From Paenibacillus validus NBRC 15382 (GTDB taxonomy: Bacteria > Bacillota > Bacilli > Paenibacillales > NBRC-103111): a stretch of DNA of 36,046 nucleotides. The translations under genes and the position numbers were made by a program. Below, one piece after another: positions 7,419 to 17,638 of the stretch. Location: contig NZ_BIMH01000047.1 of assembly GCF_004000985.1 (NCBI RefSeq), forward strand, positions 1 to 36,046, written 5' to 3'. The notes beneath the pieces were generated by a model. It saw nothing but the letters and a program-made list of their open reading frames with translations. It was not told where the DNA came from and ran no database searches. Position 1 is the first letter of the stretch; every line of letters starts with the position of its first letter.

Positions 7419-8723
7419 CTAGGAGACGGAGTGTTTCACGCGCCGGGAAGCGCCTCCGTTGCCGCCGGATCCGTTGCCATTCGTGGTGTCCAGCGTTTCC
7501 AAAAATTCTTGATTCGTTTTCGTGTCGGCGAACTTCTTGAGGAACGCCTCCGTATATTCATAGGAATCGTTCATGTTTTTGCGGATTGCCCATACTTTAT
7601 CCAGCTCTTCCTTGGTCAACAGCATCTCTTCGCGGCGCGTGCCGGAACGACGAATGTCGATCGCCGGGAATACCCGGCGCTCCGCCAGCTTCCGATCCAA
7701 ATGAAGCTCAAGGTTGCCGGTTCCTTTAAACTCCTCATAGATGACTTCGTCCATCCGGGAGCCCGTCTCGATAAGCGCCGTCGCAAGAATCGTCAGGCTT
7801 CCGCCCTCTTCGATATTACGGGCAGCCCCGAAGAAACGCTTCGGACGATGGAACGCCCCGGGATCGATACCCCCGGACAATGTGCGTCCTGTCGGAGGAA
7901 CGACCAGATTGTACGCCCGCGCAAGACGGGTAATGCTATCCAGCAGGATGACGACGTCTTTCTTATGCTCCACCAAGCGGGTAGCTCGCTCCAACACAAG
8001 CTCTGCCACTTTAATATGATTTTCCGGCAGCTCGTCGAAGGTAGACGCAATGACCTCGCCTTTAACGGAGCGCTGCATGTCGGTCACTTCCTCGGGCCGT
8101 TCATCAATCAATAACACGAAGAGTTCTACGTCCGGATGGTTGGTGGAAATGCTGTTGGCGATTTCTTTTAACAGCAGCGTTTTCCCTGCTTTCGGCGGCG
8201 CTACAATCAATCCGCGCTGTCCGAAGCCGACAGGAGCCAATAAATCCATCAAACGGGTGGAAAGTTTCGTAGGGGTCGTTTCCAAAACTAATTTCTTCTG
8301 CGGATAAAGTGGAGTGAGTGCGGGAAAGTGAAGCCGTTCCGCCGCCGTCTCCGGGTCTTCGCCGTTCACGGCTTCCACATGAAGGAGTCCGAAATACCGC
8401 TCGTTCTCTTTGGGCGGTCTGCATTTGCCGGACACCAAATCACCGGACCTCAGATCGAATCGGCGGATTTGCGAAGCCGAGATGTAAATATCCTCGGCAC
8501 TCGGCAAATAGTTGATCGGCCGCAAGAAGCCGAAGCCTTCCTGCAGCACGTCCAGCACGCCTTGCATAAACATTAAACCGCTTTGTTCCGCTTGAGCGCG
8601 GAGAATGGCGAAGATCAATTCCTTCTTCTTCATTTGACCATAATAAGGAATTTGATACTTCTTGGCGAGCTTGTAAAGCTCGGTCAACTTCAGCGCCTCT
8701 AACTGCGCCAGATGCATATCCAT
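7419..8723 (-). CDS. rho: Transcription termination factor Rho
   Basis: Hexameric RNA helicase that ends transcription at Rho-dependent sites and suppresses antisense transcripts. The N-terminal Rho_N helical domain is followed by the cold-shock-like RNA-binding domain ([19 protein letters not shown]), Walker A APPKAGKT in [17 protein letters not shown], the [11 protein letters not shown]alker B region, and the Q/R-loop segments conserved with B. subtilis Rho nearly throughout. The C-terminus differs: a Gly/Asn/Ser-rich tail ([15 protein letters not shown]). ATG 8723 is a plausible start; ATG 8717 and an upstream GTG (8738) are alternatives, and the ribosome binding site (GGTGG) is weak. Downstream of murA, as in Bacillus. 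Confidence 0.96.
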   Translation of the reverse strand: MDMHLAQLEALKLTELYKLAKKYQIPYYGQMKKKELIFAILRAQAEQSGLMFMQGVLDVLQEGFGFLRPINYLPSAEDIYISASQIRRFDLRSGDLVSGKCRPPKENERYFGLLHVEAVNGEDPETAAERLHFPALTPLYPQKKLVLETTPTKLSTRLMDLLAPVGFGQRGLIVAPPKAGKTLLLKEIANSISTNHPDVELFVLLIDERPEEVTDMQRSVKGEVIASTFDELPENHIKVAELVLERATRLVEHKKDVVILLDSITRLARAYNLVVPPTGRTLSGGIDPGAFHRPKRFFGAARNIEEGGSLTILATALIETGSRMDEVIYEEFKGTGNLELHLDRKLAERRVFPAIDIRRSGTRREEMLLTKEELDKVWAIRKNMNDSYEYTEAFLKKFADTKTNQEFLETLDTTNGNGSGGNGGASRRVKHSVS

Positions 8724-8819
8724 AATTGTACCAACCACCAGCCTATTATAATTTCTATTATGTGAAAATATACTCTAGCCATGCCCAAAACATATCTCAT
8801 CTATACCCGGAATCCAACT

Positions 8820-10073
8820 CTAGTCTTCTTGACGCCAAACTTCCGCGCCCAAATTTGATAGATTGGCAACCAAATGGTCGTACCCGCGATCGATGTACTC
8901 GACGCCTGTAATTTCGGTCGTTCCTTCAGATACGGTTAAACCCGCGATAACGAGCGCCGCGCCCGCCCGAAGATCGGTCGCTTTCACTTTCGCCGCGCTC
9001 AGCGGACCCCCTTCGATGATGGCGGAACGACCTTCCACTTTGATTTTGGCGCCCATACGCGCAAGCTCGGGTATATGCTTGAATCGGTTGGAATAGACAA
9101 AGTCGGACAATATACTAACGCCGCGCGTTTGCGTAAGCAAGCTGCTCATCGGCGACTGCAGATCTGTAGCGAAGCCCGGATACACGAGCGCCTTCACATC
9201 CACACTTTCATATTCCGGCTGGCCGACCACACGGATCGACTCGTCCATTTCGTAAATATGGACCCCCATTTCCTGTAACTTTGCCGTCAAGGCCTCTAAG
9301 TGTTTCGGAATTACATTGTCCACGATAACGTCGCCCCGTGTGGCGGCGGCCGCGATCATGTAAGTTCCCGCCTGTATCCGATCGGGAATGATCGAATGCC
9401 GGCAGCCGTGCATGCCATCCACGCCTTCAATACGGATGGTCTCGGTGCCCGCGCCTTTGATATTAGCCCCCATGGCATTCAAAAGTGTTGCTACATCTAT
9501 GATTTCAGGCTCTTTTGCCGCGTTTTCGATAATAGTGACGCCTTTAGCCCGTGAGGCTGCCAGCATGATGTTGATCGTCGCGCCGACGCTGACGACGTCC
9601 AGATATATTTTCGCGCCGCGCAATTGCTTCGCGCGGATATGCAAAGCCCCATTCTCAGTCGTAACTTGTGCCCCCAGCGCCTCAAAACCTTTTATATGCT
9701 GATCGATCGGTCTTGGCTCGAAATTGCAGCCGCCCGGCAATCCAATCACCGCTTCACCGAAGCGGCCCAGCAGCGCACCCATCAAATAATATGAAGCGCG
9801 CAATTTTTTTACGTTTCCGTTGGGCATATGCCTGGATACAAGCCGGCTCGGGTCAATAACCATTTGGTCCCCATCCCACCGAACCGTAGATCCCAATTCC
9901 TCGAGCAGCTCCGTATAAATGGCCACATCGCTGAGCGTAGGCAAGTTGTCCAAGGTTACTGCAGTTTCCGATAAAATCGCGGCCGGAATAAGCGCGATGG
10001 CGCTGTTCTTCGCTCCGCTGATTTGAACAGTTCCCCGCAGCGGGCGCCCGCCGGCGATCATCAATTTCTCCAT
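8820..10073 (-). CDS. murA: UDP-N-acetylglucosamine 1-carboxyvinyltransferase (MurA)
   Basis: First committed step of peptidoglycan synthesis: transfer of enolpyruvate from PEP to UDP-GlcNAc in the cytoplasm. 417 residues with both EPSP-synthase-like halves. K22-N23 lie in SGAKNSA and the catalytic, fosfomycin-reactive Cys is C116 in [12 protein letters not shown]; the loop is the sensitive Cys form. Synteny (fba-murA-rho-rpmE) matches the B. subtilis second paralogue, MurAB/MurZ, rather than MurAA next to the atp genes, so a second copy probably exists elsewhere. ATG 10073 has GGGAGG eleven bases upstream. Confidence 0.96.
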   Translation of the reverse strand: MEKLMIAGGRPLRGTVQISGAKNSAIALIPAAILSETAVTLDNLPTLSDVAIYTELLEELGSTVRWDGDQMVIDPSRLVSRHMPNGNVKKLRASYYLMGALLGRFGEAVIGLPGGCNFEPRPIDQHIKGFEALGAQVTTENGALHIRAKQLRGAKIYLDVVSVGATINIMLAASRAKGVTIIENAAKEPEIIDVATLLNAMGANIKGAGTETIRIEGVDGMHGCRHSIIPDRIQAGTYMIAAAATRGDVIVDNVIPKHLEALTAKLQEMGVHIYEMDESIRVVGQPEYESVDVKALVYPGFATDLQSPMSSLLTQTRGVSILSDFVYSNRFKHIPELARMGAKIKVEGRSAIIEGGPLSAAKVKATDLRAGAALVIAGLTVSEGTTEITGVEYIDRGYDHLVANLSNLGAEVWRQED

Positions 10074-10177
10074 TCGATGTCGTTCCTCCCACTTCCCACT
10101 TTAAAGCATAAAAAAAACAAAAGAGACATATCAACCTTGGTCGGACGGTAAGTATAGTGAATTACATAGGAAGAGAA

Positions 10178-10207
10178 GGGAAATACACCTCTGCCGGTGT
10201 ATCTCCC
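10178..10207 (-). terminator. Twelve-pair hairpin after fba
   Basis: GGGAGATACACC pairs with GGTGTATTTCCC on the minus strand (one G-U) around a six-base loop, starting 10 bases after the fba stop. The tail is TTCTCTTCC rather than a clean T-run, so termination may be partial or Rho-assisted, allowing some read-through into murA. Confidence 0.55.
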
Positions 10208-10216
10208 GTATGTGTT

Positions 10217-11071
10217 TTAGGCTTGGTTGGAGCTGCCGAACAATACAATTTTGGATTTCACAACTTCAACCATAGCTTTGCGGGCAGGAGTGAGGTATTT
10301 ACGAGGATCATACACTTTCGCATCTTTGTTCAATACATCGCGGATCGTTTGCGTACAAGCCACTTGATTCTCCGTGTTAACGTTGATTTTGCCAACGCCC
10401 GCTGCGATCGATTGCTTGATCATCTCATCCGGAACGCCGGAACCGCCGTGCAGGACAACCGGAACCGGAATGGCGCTGGCGACCTTCTCGATGATGTCAA
10501 AACGGATGTTCGGCTCGCCCGCGTACATGCCGTGCGCCGTACCAACTGCGATTGCGAGGCAGTCTACGCCTGTTTCCTCGTAGAAACGGATCGCTTCTTC
10601 CGGCTTAGCCAGGTTCGCATCGGACTCATCTACGCTGATGTCATCCTCTACGCCGCCGATTGTGCCGAGCTCGCCTTCGACGGAAACGCCCATCGCGTGC
10701 GCCGCTTTCACGACTTCTTTGGTCAAGCGGATATTTTCTTCAAAGGAATAGTGGGATCCGTCGAACATGACAGAGCTGAAGCCCGCGCGGATACATTTCA
10801 TCGCGACTTCAAAACTGCTGCCGTGGTCCAAATGAAGCGCGATCGGCAGCCCGGATTTCTTCGCCGCAGCTTCCGCAATCGCCACTGTAAATTCCATTCC
10901 CATATATTTCAGCGCCCCTTCGGATACGCCGAAAATAAACGGAGAATTCAGCTCTTGAGCTGCTTCCGTAATCGCTTGGGCAAACTCAAGGTTATTCATG
11001 TTAAATTGGCCAACGGCATATTTACCTGCTTTGGCTTTCGGTAGAAATTCATTCATTGAAACAAGTGGCAT
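10217..11071 (-). CDS. fba: Class II fructose-1,6-bisphosphate aldolase
   Basis: Zinc-dependent aldolase interconverting fructose-1,6-bisphosphate with glyceraldehyde-3-phosphate and dihydroxyacetone phosphate. 284 residues, a (beta/alpha)8 barrel. Catalytic D82 and zinc ligand H83 are in ALHLDHGSS; further ligands are in the GTAHG and VLHGGSGVP segments. INVNTENQ marks the C-terminal phosphate-binding strand. ATG 11071 follows a GGAGG-type site. It has its own promoter with an extended -10 and a leader hairpin. In B. subtilis a transaldolase gene (ywjH) separates fbaA from murZ; it is absent here. Confidence 0.96.
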   Translation of the reverse strand: MPLVSMNEFLPKAKAGKYAVGQFNMNNLEFAQAITEAAQELNSPFIFGVSEGALKYMGMEFTVAIAEAAAKKSGLPIALHLDHGSSFEVAMKCIRAGFSSVMFDGSHYSFEENIRLTKEVVKAAHAMGVSVEGELGTIGGVEDDISVDESDANLAKPEEAIRFYEETGVDCLAIAVGTAHGMYAGEPNIRFDIIEKVASAIPVPVVLHGGSGVPDEMIKQSIAAGVGKINVNTENQVACTQTIRDVLNKDAKVYDPRKYLTPARKAMVEVVKSKIVLFGSSNQA

Positions 11072-11108
11072 GGTGTTCTTCTCCTCCTTTTATATGTTGA
11101 CCGTGCCA

Positions 11109-11169
11109 GAGAGCGATCCGCTCTCCTGTCATACTGCGCTATTATATCATAGATGGGGACAAACATTAA
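11109..11169 (-). promoter_or_regulatory. fba promoter and 5' leader hairpin
   Basis: Minus strand: TATAAT (11141-11146) preceded by TGA (extended -10), with a weak TTAATG (11164-11169) 17 bases upstream. The expected start is near 11134. The leader begins with a perfect hairpin GAGAGCG-GAT-CGCTCTC (within 11109-11126), about ten bases from the 5' end. Such 5' hairpins can protect an mRNA from 5'-end-dependent decay; that role is inference. Confidence 0.6.
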
Positions 11170-11204
11170 ACATGAAATCCCCGATCGCGCACCTTTTGTG
11201 GCAG

Positions 11205-11233
11205 AAAAAAAAAGAGACCCTTCTCAGGATCCC
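11205..11233 (-). terminator. Intrinsic terminator overlapping the spo0F stop codon
   Basis: Minus strand: GGGATCC (11227-11233) pairs with GGGTCTC (11214-11220) around TGAGAA, followed by nine T (11205-11213). The loop begins with the spo0F stop codon TGA (11224-11226), so the last two sense codons form the 5' arm. Confidence 0.75.
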
Positions 11234-11616
11234 ACGGCGAATGAATTGTTATTAGGCGATCTTAACTGCTGGTTGACAGCTTGACGCAGTTCGTCGATGT
11301 CGAACGGTTTGGTGAAATGCATGATCGCGCCGAGGTCGGTCGCTTCCTTAATCATGTCGAGTTCTCCGTATGCCGTCATCATGATGACTTTAATTGAAGC
11401 GTCGATGCTCTTGATATGCTTCAGAATATCAAGGCCGTCCATACCAGGAATTTTCATATCCAACAAAACCAGATCGGGCGATACGTTTCTGACGATCTCG
11501 AGTGCAAGTTTACCGTTGGAAGCTTGATACGTTTCATATCCCTCGCTGCTAAATACTTCCATCAACAAAATGCGGATGCCGTTCTGATCATCGACGATGA
11601 GAAGCTTCTTCTTCAT
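11224..11616 (-). CDS. spo0F: Sporulation phosphorelay response regulator Spo0F
   Basis: Single-domain receiver that takes phosphate from sporulation kinases and passes it to Spo0B and then Spo0A. 130 residues. Acidic pocket D9-D10, phospho-acceptor D53 in [14 protein letters not shown]81 in [10 protein letters not shown] and K103 in [10 protein letters not shown]; the stretches [11 protein letters not shown] and [10 protein letters not shown] are those of B. subtilis Spo0F and contact kinases, Spo0B and Rap phosphatases. ATG 11616 has GGGAGGG seven bases upstream; an ATG nine codons earlier overlaps that site. A sigma-H-type promoter lies at 11684-11711. In B. subtilis ywjG separates it from pyrG; it is missing here. 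Confidence 0.96.
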   Translation of the reverse strand: MKKKLLIVDDQNGIRILLMEVFSSEGYETYQASNGKLALEIVRNVSPDLVLLDMKIPGMDGLDILKHIKSIDASIKVIMMTAYGELDMIKEATDLGAIMHFTKPFDIDELRQAVNQQLRSPNNNSFAVGS

Positions 11617-11683
11617 ATGGTACCCTCCCATTTCCGTTTCCATAGGTCTGGAATTTCCGTCCCTGATTTGTCATTCTTTGTTT

Positions 11684-11711
11684 TGTATTCGCTACGCAAA
11701 CATTGATTCCT
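11684..11711 (-). promoter_or_regulatory. Sigma-H-type promoter of spo0F
   Basis: Minus strand: AGGAATC (11705-11711), a 12-base spacer and GCGAATACA (11684-11692) match the sigma-H consensus RnAGGAWWW-N11/12-RnnGAATWW. In B. subtilis spo0F is also driven by sigma-H at the onset of stationary phase. Confidence 0.75.
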
Positions 11712-11802
11712 GCCTGTGTACCGAAAAATGTTTTGAAAACTTTAACAAATCAAGCAACAATTTCAGATACGCCCTATGCATGCGGGAGTGCCGCCAGGTC
11801 AG

Positions 11803-13573
<1,771 letters not shown>

Positions 13574-13597
13574 GGACAACCGACAAATGGCAGATGA

Positions 13598-14176
13598 TTA
13601 CTTCCCGTCCTCGTCGTCGTCCGAATCGTTATCAGCTTCGTCCAACTCTTCTTCCTCATCGGACTCTTCTTCATCGATCGCCACTTCATCGAGCTCTTCT
13701 TCTACAATTTCTTCGTCCTCGAAAAATTCGGTCTCTTCTTCGATTTCTTCCTCCGTATCGAATTCGTCGCGAGGCGTATCGTAAGAATCGTATTCCTCTT
13801 CTTCGACAAACGTATCTTCTTCCTCGGCGAACAGATCCTCGTCGTCCAAATCGTCATCTTCATCGTTGATGATACGCGGACGTTTGCCGCTGCCCATGGA
13901 ATCCTCGGATTTCTCGACCGGATACCAGCGCTTCAGCCCCCACAAGTTCGTTCCGACGCAGGCGAAGCGGCCGTCGATATTGATCTCAGTATATAGTTGA
14001 GCAATGACTTGCATCACTTCATCATCGGACAATCCTTTAATCTTGGCGATTTCCGCCATCAAATCCCGATAGTAATACGGCGTGTTCGCCGCTTTCAAGA
14101 GCTCGAACGCCAGATCCACCATTGGCATTTCTTTGGCTTGCTCCGCGCTCATTTTAAGCAGGTTCTGAGCACTCAT
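13598..14176 (-). CDS. rpoE: DNA-directed RNA polymerase subunit delta
   Basis: Firmicutes-specific RNA polymerase subunit that lowers non-specific DNA binding, speeds recycling and affects sensitivity to the initiating nucleotide. 192 residues: an N-terminal folded HARE-HTH domain (about 8-95; the segment INIDGRFACVGTNLWGLKRWYP is diagnostic) and a very acidic, probably disordered C-terminal tail of about 90 residues rich in Asp/Glu. ATG 14176 is chosen by homology; AAGGGA is about 11 bases upstream, and an ATG ten codons earlier is an alternative. The repetitive GAA/GAC codons of the tail produce long spurious Ser-rich frames on the plus strand. Confidence 0.94.
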   Translation of the reverse strand: MSAQNLLKMSAEQAKEMPMVDLAFELLKAANTPYYYRDLMAEIAKIKGLSDDEVMQVIAQLYTEINIDGRFACVGTNLWGLKRWYPVEKSEDSMGSGKRPRIINDEDDDLDDEDLFAEEEDTFVEEEEYDSYDTPRDEFDTEEEIEEETEFFEDEEIVEEELDEVAIDEEESDEEEELDEADNDSDDDEDGK

Positions 14177-14280
14177 TACAGGGCACATCCCTTCCGACAT
14201 TATCAAACAGTTTCATCCGGCGGCTGGCCGCCTTCATACTAAAATATCCACTATCTCCAATAAGTAAACCTTATTTTATG

Positions 14281-14500
14281 TAAAAAAGCAACTGGTCTGC
14301 CGCAAGTCCCGCGCAAGTTTCCGGGTTATCCGTTACTAATGAAACAAAGGACCTCGCCGCTGAGCTGCCGGTCTGGACCGGAGGCTTCAGCAAGCGGGAT
14401 CCTTCGTCCCGACTGTAACCCACAAAGGCGAGAGAGCGGCCCGTAACCGTTTCCGCGCTTTGACCCTATAGAAAACGGAGTTAAAGAACTCCCTCTCTAA
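14281..14500 (-). other. Unidentified structured RNA-like element upstream of rpoE
   Basis: The 501-base gap 14177-14677 holds no gene but has strong folding potential. A closing helix CTCGCC (14353-14358)/GGCGAG (14427-14432) encloses hairpin GCTGA (14359-14363)/TCAGC (14387-14391), topped by CCGGT/ACCGG, and hairpin CGGGA (14395-14399)/TCCCG (14407-14411). Outside, GTTAC (14332-14336) can pair with GTAAC (14443-14447), and GGGTTA (14323-14328) with TAACCC (14416-14421), a pseudoknot. A hairpin GGAGTT/AACTCC lies at 14479-14492. On the minus strand, six T (14282-14287) follow a weak stem GCGGC/GTTGC, so the minus strand is favoured. It matches none of the riboswitch, T-box, 6S or RNase P signatures I know. 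Confidence 0.5.
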
Positions 14501-14648
14501 ATTATCGTATGTATCCGGCCAAACTTTGACACGGTTGGACACCCATTTATTTTTTATAGGAACATGCGTTTATACGCAAGGAAACGCCCCTACATAAAAT
14601 AACGCATGGAATAGCCCTAAGTTGACGTCCAAAGCGCCTATGAATCTT

Positions 14649-14680
14649 CATTTTTCAACATCGCCTTCGGATGAAAAATG
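14649..14680. repeat. Perfect nine-base inverted repeat covering the annotated start of the S8 protease
   Basis: CATTTTTCA (14649-14657) and TGAAAAATG (14672-14680) form a hairpin; its last three bases are the ATG at 14678. No T-run follows on either strand. If transcribed it would bury this start codon. Confidence 0.6.
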
Positions 14681-15898
14681 CTTTGGCACGATTTTCATAG
14701 TAGGGGGGGATCGACTCTGGATCCATCGTCATTCGCCGAATGCCTGCATCAAGCCATGAAGGACACGGCAGAGCTTGAACGTCGGCACATTATCCGATTC
14801 GCGACCGCCCAAGATTACGACGCTTTCGCATGTCATATGAACCTCAAGTCGAAATCGTTTCCCCAGCTGCGCCAAGTCCGGCCGCTGCGCTTGATCCGAG
14901 CCATCTCCTGTCCGCTGAGCTCCGTGGACAGGATCGCGTCCGCTCCCTTCGTTCAGTCGGTCGAAGCCGATGTGCGCATCCGCTTACACGCACGGGGCCC
15001 GAGCTCCGGCTCGTCTTCGCTGTACGCGGGCACACCGGCTGCCGCCGATCCGGAGGCCGTCAAGATCCCTTGGGGCATCCGCCATATCCGCGCCCCGGAA
15101 GTATGGTCGAAATCGAGAGGCGACCAAATCCGTATCGCCGTTATCGACACCGGCGCCGATTATTCGCACCCCGATCTGCGTCATTGCTTATCTCGGGGCA
15201 TCAATGTGTTGAGCCACCAGCCGTACCCGATCGACGATAACGGCCACGGCACGCACATCGCCGGCACGATCGCCGCTTATACCAACCAACGCGGAATCGT
15301 AGGGGTTGCGCCGCAAGCGTTGATTCATCCGGTGAAAGCATTCGACAACCAAGGCGGCGCCTTCGTCTCCGACATCGTCAAAGGCATCGATTGGTGCGTG
15401 GCGAACGGCATGGATATCATCAACATGAGCTTTGGCATGAGAACGTACAGTAAAGCGCTTGAAGCTGCCGTGCTCAGCGCCTATCGGGCCGGCATCATCG
15501 TCATCGCGTCGTCCGGCAACGAAGGCAAGCGGGCCGAGATCGATTACCCCGCCCGCTTCCCCCAAGTCATTGCCGTCGGCGCCACGACCCGCCGCGGACG
15601 GATCGCCAGCTTCAGCAACGACGGCAAGCAAATCGACATTTATGCGCCGGGCGAGAACATTTATTCGACCTGGCTGCAAGGCAAGTACCGGGAGCTGAGC
15701 GGCACGTCGATGGCCACCTCGCACGTGACCGGCGTCGTAGCGCTGATGCTTTCCCTCAAGCCCGACCTCAAGCCGCTGCGCATTCGCATGCTGCTTCGCA
15801 AAAATGCGCGTCTGATCCTCAAGCCCGGCAAACGCGACTGCATCAAGGAGCTTCATGCGCTGCGCACAGTCAGCGCCTTATTCCGGAAAAAAAAATAA
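14678..15898 (+). CDS. S8 family serine peptidase (subtilisin-like)
   Basis: A 406-residue subtilase. Catalytic triad D157 (AVIDTGAD), H190 (DNGHGTHIAG) and S344 (SGTSMATSHV), with oxyanion N281 (SSGNEG). An N-terminal part of about 125 residues before the catalytic domain resembles an I9-type propeptide (segment SVDRIASAPFVQSVEADVR), but no signal peptide is seen, so export is doubtful or the start is wrong. ATG 14678 lies in a hairpin and has a poor ribosome binding site; the strong AGGGGGGG (14702-14709) is followed at seven bases only by an in-frame CTG (14717). It is a plus-strand gene between two minus-strand housekeeping genes and converges with the DUF1934 gene. Confidence 0.88.
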   Translation: MLWHDFHSRGGSTLDPSSFAECLHQAMKDTAELERRHIIRFATAQDYDAFACHMNLKSKSFPQLRQVRPLRLIRAISCPLSSVDRIASAPFVQSVEADVRIRLHARGPSSGSSSLYAGTPAAADPEAVKIPWGIRHIRAPEVWSKSRGDQIRIAVIDTGADYSHPDLRHCLSRGINVLSHQPYPIDDNGHGTHIAGTIAAYTNQRGIVGVAPQALIHPVKAFDNQGGAFVSDIVKGIDWCVANGMDIINMSFGMRTYSKALEAAVLSAYRAGIIVIASSGNEGKRAEIDYPARFPQVIAVGATTRRGRIASFSNDGKQIDIYAPGENIYSTWLQGKYRELSGTSMATSHVTGVVALMLSLKPDLKPLRIRMLLRKNARLILKPGKRDCIKELHALRTVSALFRKKK

Positions 15899-15905
15899 TA
15901 ATAGA

Positions 15906-16367
15906 TCAACCGTGTGTTGGGGAGGCGGTCAACTCGATGGCGTAGTCGCCGGCCGCTTCACCCATAACCGTTAAGTTGTAAGCCCAGCGTAAGGTAACTG
16001 GCAGCGCCAGTCCTTCCGCCCGCTCGACGGACAAGCCGTGCGTGCGCGTCTCGATCTCCATTCGGCCGTGCGGCGTCTGCATGTACCCGATATGGCGGCG
16101 ACCGGCGGCAATCGTCTGCTCGAAGCGCACGTCGCCGAACCGTACAATGCGGATTTCATCCGCTTTGACCTGCAGCGTCGTCACCGTATGGCCCATCTCC
16201 GCTTCCTCAGGCTCTTCGTACCGGATATAATAGTGGTCGCCCTTCGGGAACCATTCGCCGGTCATATCGCGCACGATGCGTTCGCCCCCCAGCGTGCTTT
16301 GCAGGCGGATGCGGACCGCAATCTTCCCTGACCCGGCCGGCCCCTCTAGTTTGGTCATGTTCTTCAT
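15906..16367 (-). CDS. ywiB: DUF1934 family beta-barrel protein (YwiB-like)
   Basis: A 153-residue protein with alternating beta-strand pattern (KIAVRIRLQSTLGGERI, YYIRYEE, VTTLQVKADEIRIVRFG, MEIETRTHGLSVE), fitting the lipocalin-like barrel of the DUF1934/YwiB family. No catalytic residues are evident and no signal peptide is seen; function unknown. In many Bacillales this gene lies directly upstream of argS and rpoE; here argS is missing from that place. The start at ATG 16367 or ATG 16358 is unsure, as both have only weak upstream purine stretches. Converges with the S8 protease gene with seven bases between the stops. Confidence 0.82.
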   Translation of the reverse strand: MKNMTKLEGPAGSGKIAVRIRLQSTLGGERIVRDMTGEWFPKGDHYYIRYEEPEEAEMGHTVTTLQVKADEIRIVRFGDVRFEQTIAAGRRHIGYMQTPHGRMEIETRTHGLSVERAEGLALPVTLRWAYNLTVMGEAAGDYAIELTASPTHG

Positions 16368-16416
16368 CTCTTTCGCAAAACGTATTCAACCGGGCGTTTG
16401 TCTATTTGACCCAAGG

Positions 16417-16461
16417 TTATATAGACGGCTTACCCAGACAACCAGCTCCCGTCTTATATAA
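16417..16461. repeat. Imperfect inverted repeat in divergent promoter region
   Basis: TTATATAGACGG (16417-16428) and CCGTCTTATATAA (16449-16461) are complementary apart from one extra base, with 20 bases between. They lie between the divergent DUF1934 and metallophosphoesterase genes. The AT-rich arms look like -10 regions for both directions, so this may be a shared regulator site; this is inference. Confidence 0.45.
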
Positions 16462-16609
16462 CAAGGAACGATACGGATGTCAAGGTTCATTCGGGAAAAC
16501 AAGTAAAACGAAATCTTATCTGCCGGGCAGCAAAAAGGAAACCTAAGCGGCCCCTGCTGCGTCTAACGTTGTACATGGTTTCATCACGATGCCGGAGGCC
16601 TATTCCTAC

Positions 16610-17488
16610 ATGATACCGAACCCCTCTCCCAGAAAGCGCAAGCTGACGAGAAGATCATTTTTGAAAAAGGCGGCTTTGACCGTGCTCGGCACGATGGCAA
16701 TTCCGCCAACCGCCCTCGCTTACGCCCGTTACGCCGAGCCGAAATGGCTTGACATCGTCCGCTTGAAGCTGGAAGCCCCGCGCTTGCCGCAGGCGCTGAA
16801 CGGTTTAACCGTCGTCCAGTTCAGCGATACGCATCTGGGCTTTCATTATAATGCAGAAGACTTGGAGCGGTTGGCGGAGACGATCAACCGACTGAATCCC
16901 GATCTGGTCTGCTTCACGGGCGATCTCATCGATTACGCGATCGGCGCCGACGGCCCCGCCTACGCCGAAGCTTTAGGCAGGATGCAGGCCAAGCTCGGGA
17001 AATTCGCGGTGCTCGGCAATCACGATTATTTCAGCGGCCCGGCGAACGTCGCCAGGACGCTCGAAGCCGGCGGCTTCCGTACGCTGCGCAATGCCGCTTC
17101 CCGCGTGCAAAGCGAGAGCGGCATGTTCTGGGTAGCCGGTGTGGAAGATATGTGGCACGGCAAGCCGGATATTGGGAAAGCACTGGAAAAGGTACCGAAG
17201 GATGCATTCACGCTGCTGCTGTCGCATAGTCCGGATTTCGCGGACACGGCGGTACAGCACCCGGTCGATCTGCAGCTGTCCGGGCACAGTCACGGCGGTC
17301 AAGTGAGACTCCCGTTCTATGGGCATGTAGTGACGCCGAAATTCGGCAAAAAGTATGTCATCGGCGAATATGCGCTGGGCGCCAATCATTTCCGTTTATA
17401 TGTCAACCGGGGCATTGGCGTTTCGCAGCATCCGATCCGGTTTCTATGCAGGCCTGAATTAACCTTCATTACTTTGCAGCGCGGGTAA
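16610..17488 (+). CDS. Tat-exported metallophosphoesterase (YkuE/YaeI-like)
   Basis: A 292-residue calcineurin-like phosphoesterase. The N-terminus has a clear twin-arginine signal (TRRSFLKKAAL, then a hydrophobic stretch and an Ala-rich region), so export is likely through TatA/TatC in folded form. Metal-binding motifs in order: D73-T-H75 (QFSDTHLG), GDLID, GNHD, LLLSHSPDF and the final H226/H228 in SGHSHGGQ. The closest characterised type is B. subtilis YkuE, a Tat-dependent wall-associated phosphoesterase. ATG 16610 is preferred because GGAGG lies 11 bases upstream; ATG 16589 would place that site inside the gene. Substrate is not known. Confidence 0.92.
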   Translation: MIPNPSPRKRKLTRRSFLKKAALTVLGTMAIPPTALAYARYAEPKWLDIVRLKLEAPRLPQALNGLTVVQFSDTHLGFHYNAEDLERLAETINRLNPDLVCFTGDLIDYAIGADGPAYAEALGRMQAKLGKFAVLGNHDYFSGPANVARTLEAGGFRTLRNAASRVQSESGMFWVAGVEDMWHGKPDIGKALEKVPKDAFTLLLSHSPDFADTAVQHPVDLQLSGHSHGGQVRLPFYGHVVTPKFGKKYVIGEYALGANHFRLYVNRGIGVSQHPIRFLCRPELTFITLQRG

Positions 17489-17638
17489 GACGCACCTGCC
17501 CTGCGAACGGCTAAAGTCAATCCAAGATACAGCTCTCCAGCCCATTTCCCTGTACGGCTTCTACGGGTCGTCCGACCAGCACTTCAGCAAATCGGGCATG
17601 CCCAGAGCCGTCCAGCCAACCCAGCGACGGCAATCGCA

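Noticed and set aside
13587..13784. Ser-rich plus-strand frame
   Set aside because: It is the complement of the Asp/Glu-rich tail of rpoE and arises from repeated GAA/GAC/GAT codons.
14281..14500. T-box, cobalamin or c-di-AMP riboswitch upstream of rpoE
   Set aside because: The T-box antiterminator sequence, the B12 box and the ydaO conserved blocks are all absent on both strands; ACTGTAAC and GAGCTGCC look like B12-core pieces but are in the wrong order.
16417..16461. Inverted repeat as a terminator for the DUF1934 gene
   Set aside because: It lies upstream of that gene, between divergent genes, and lacks a T-run.
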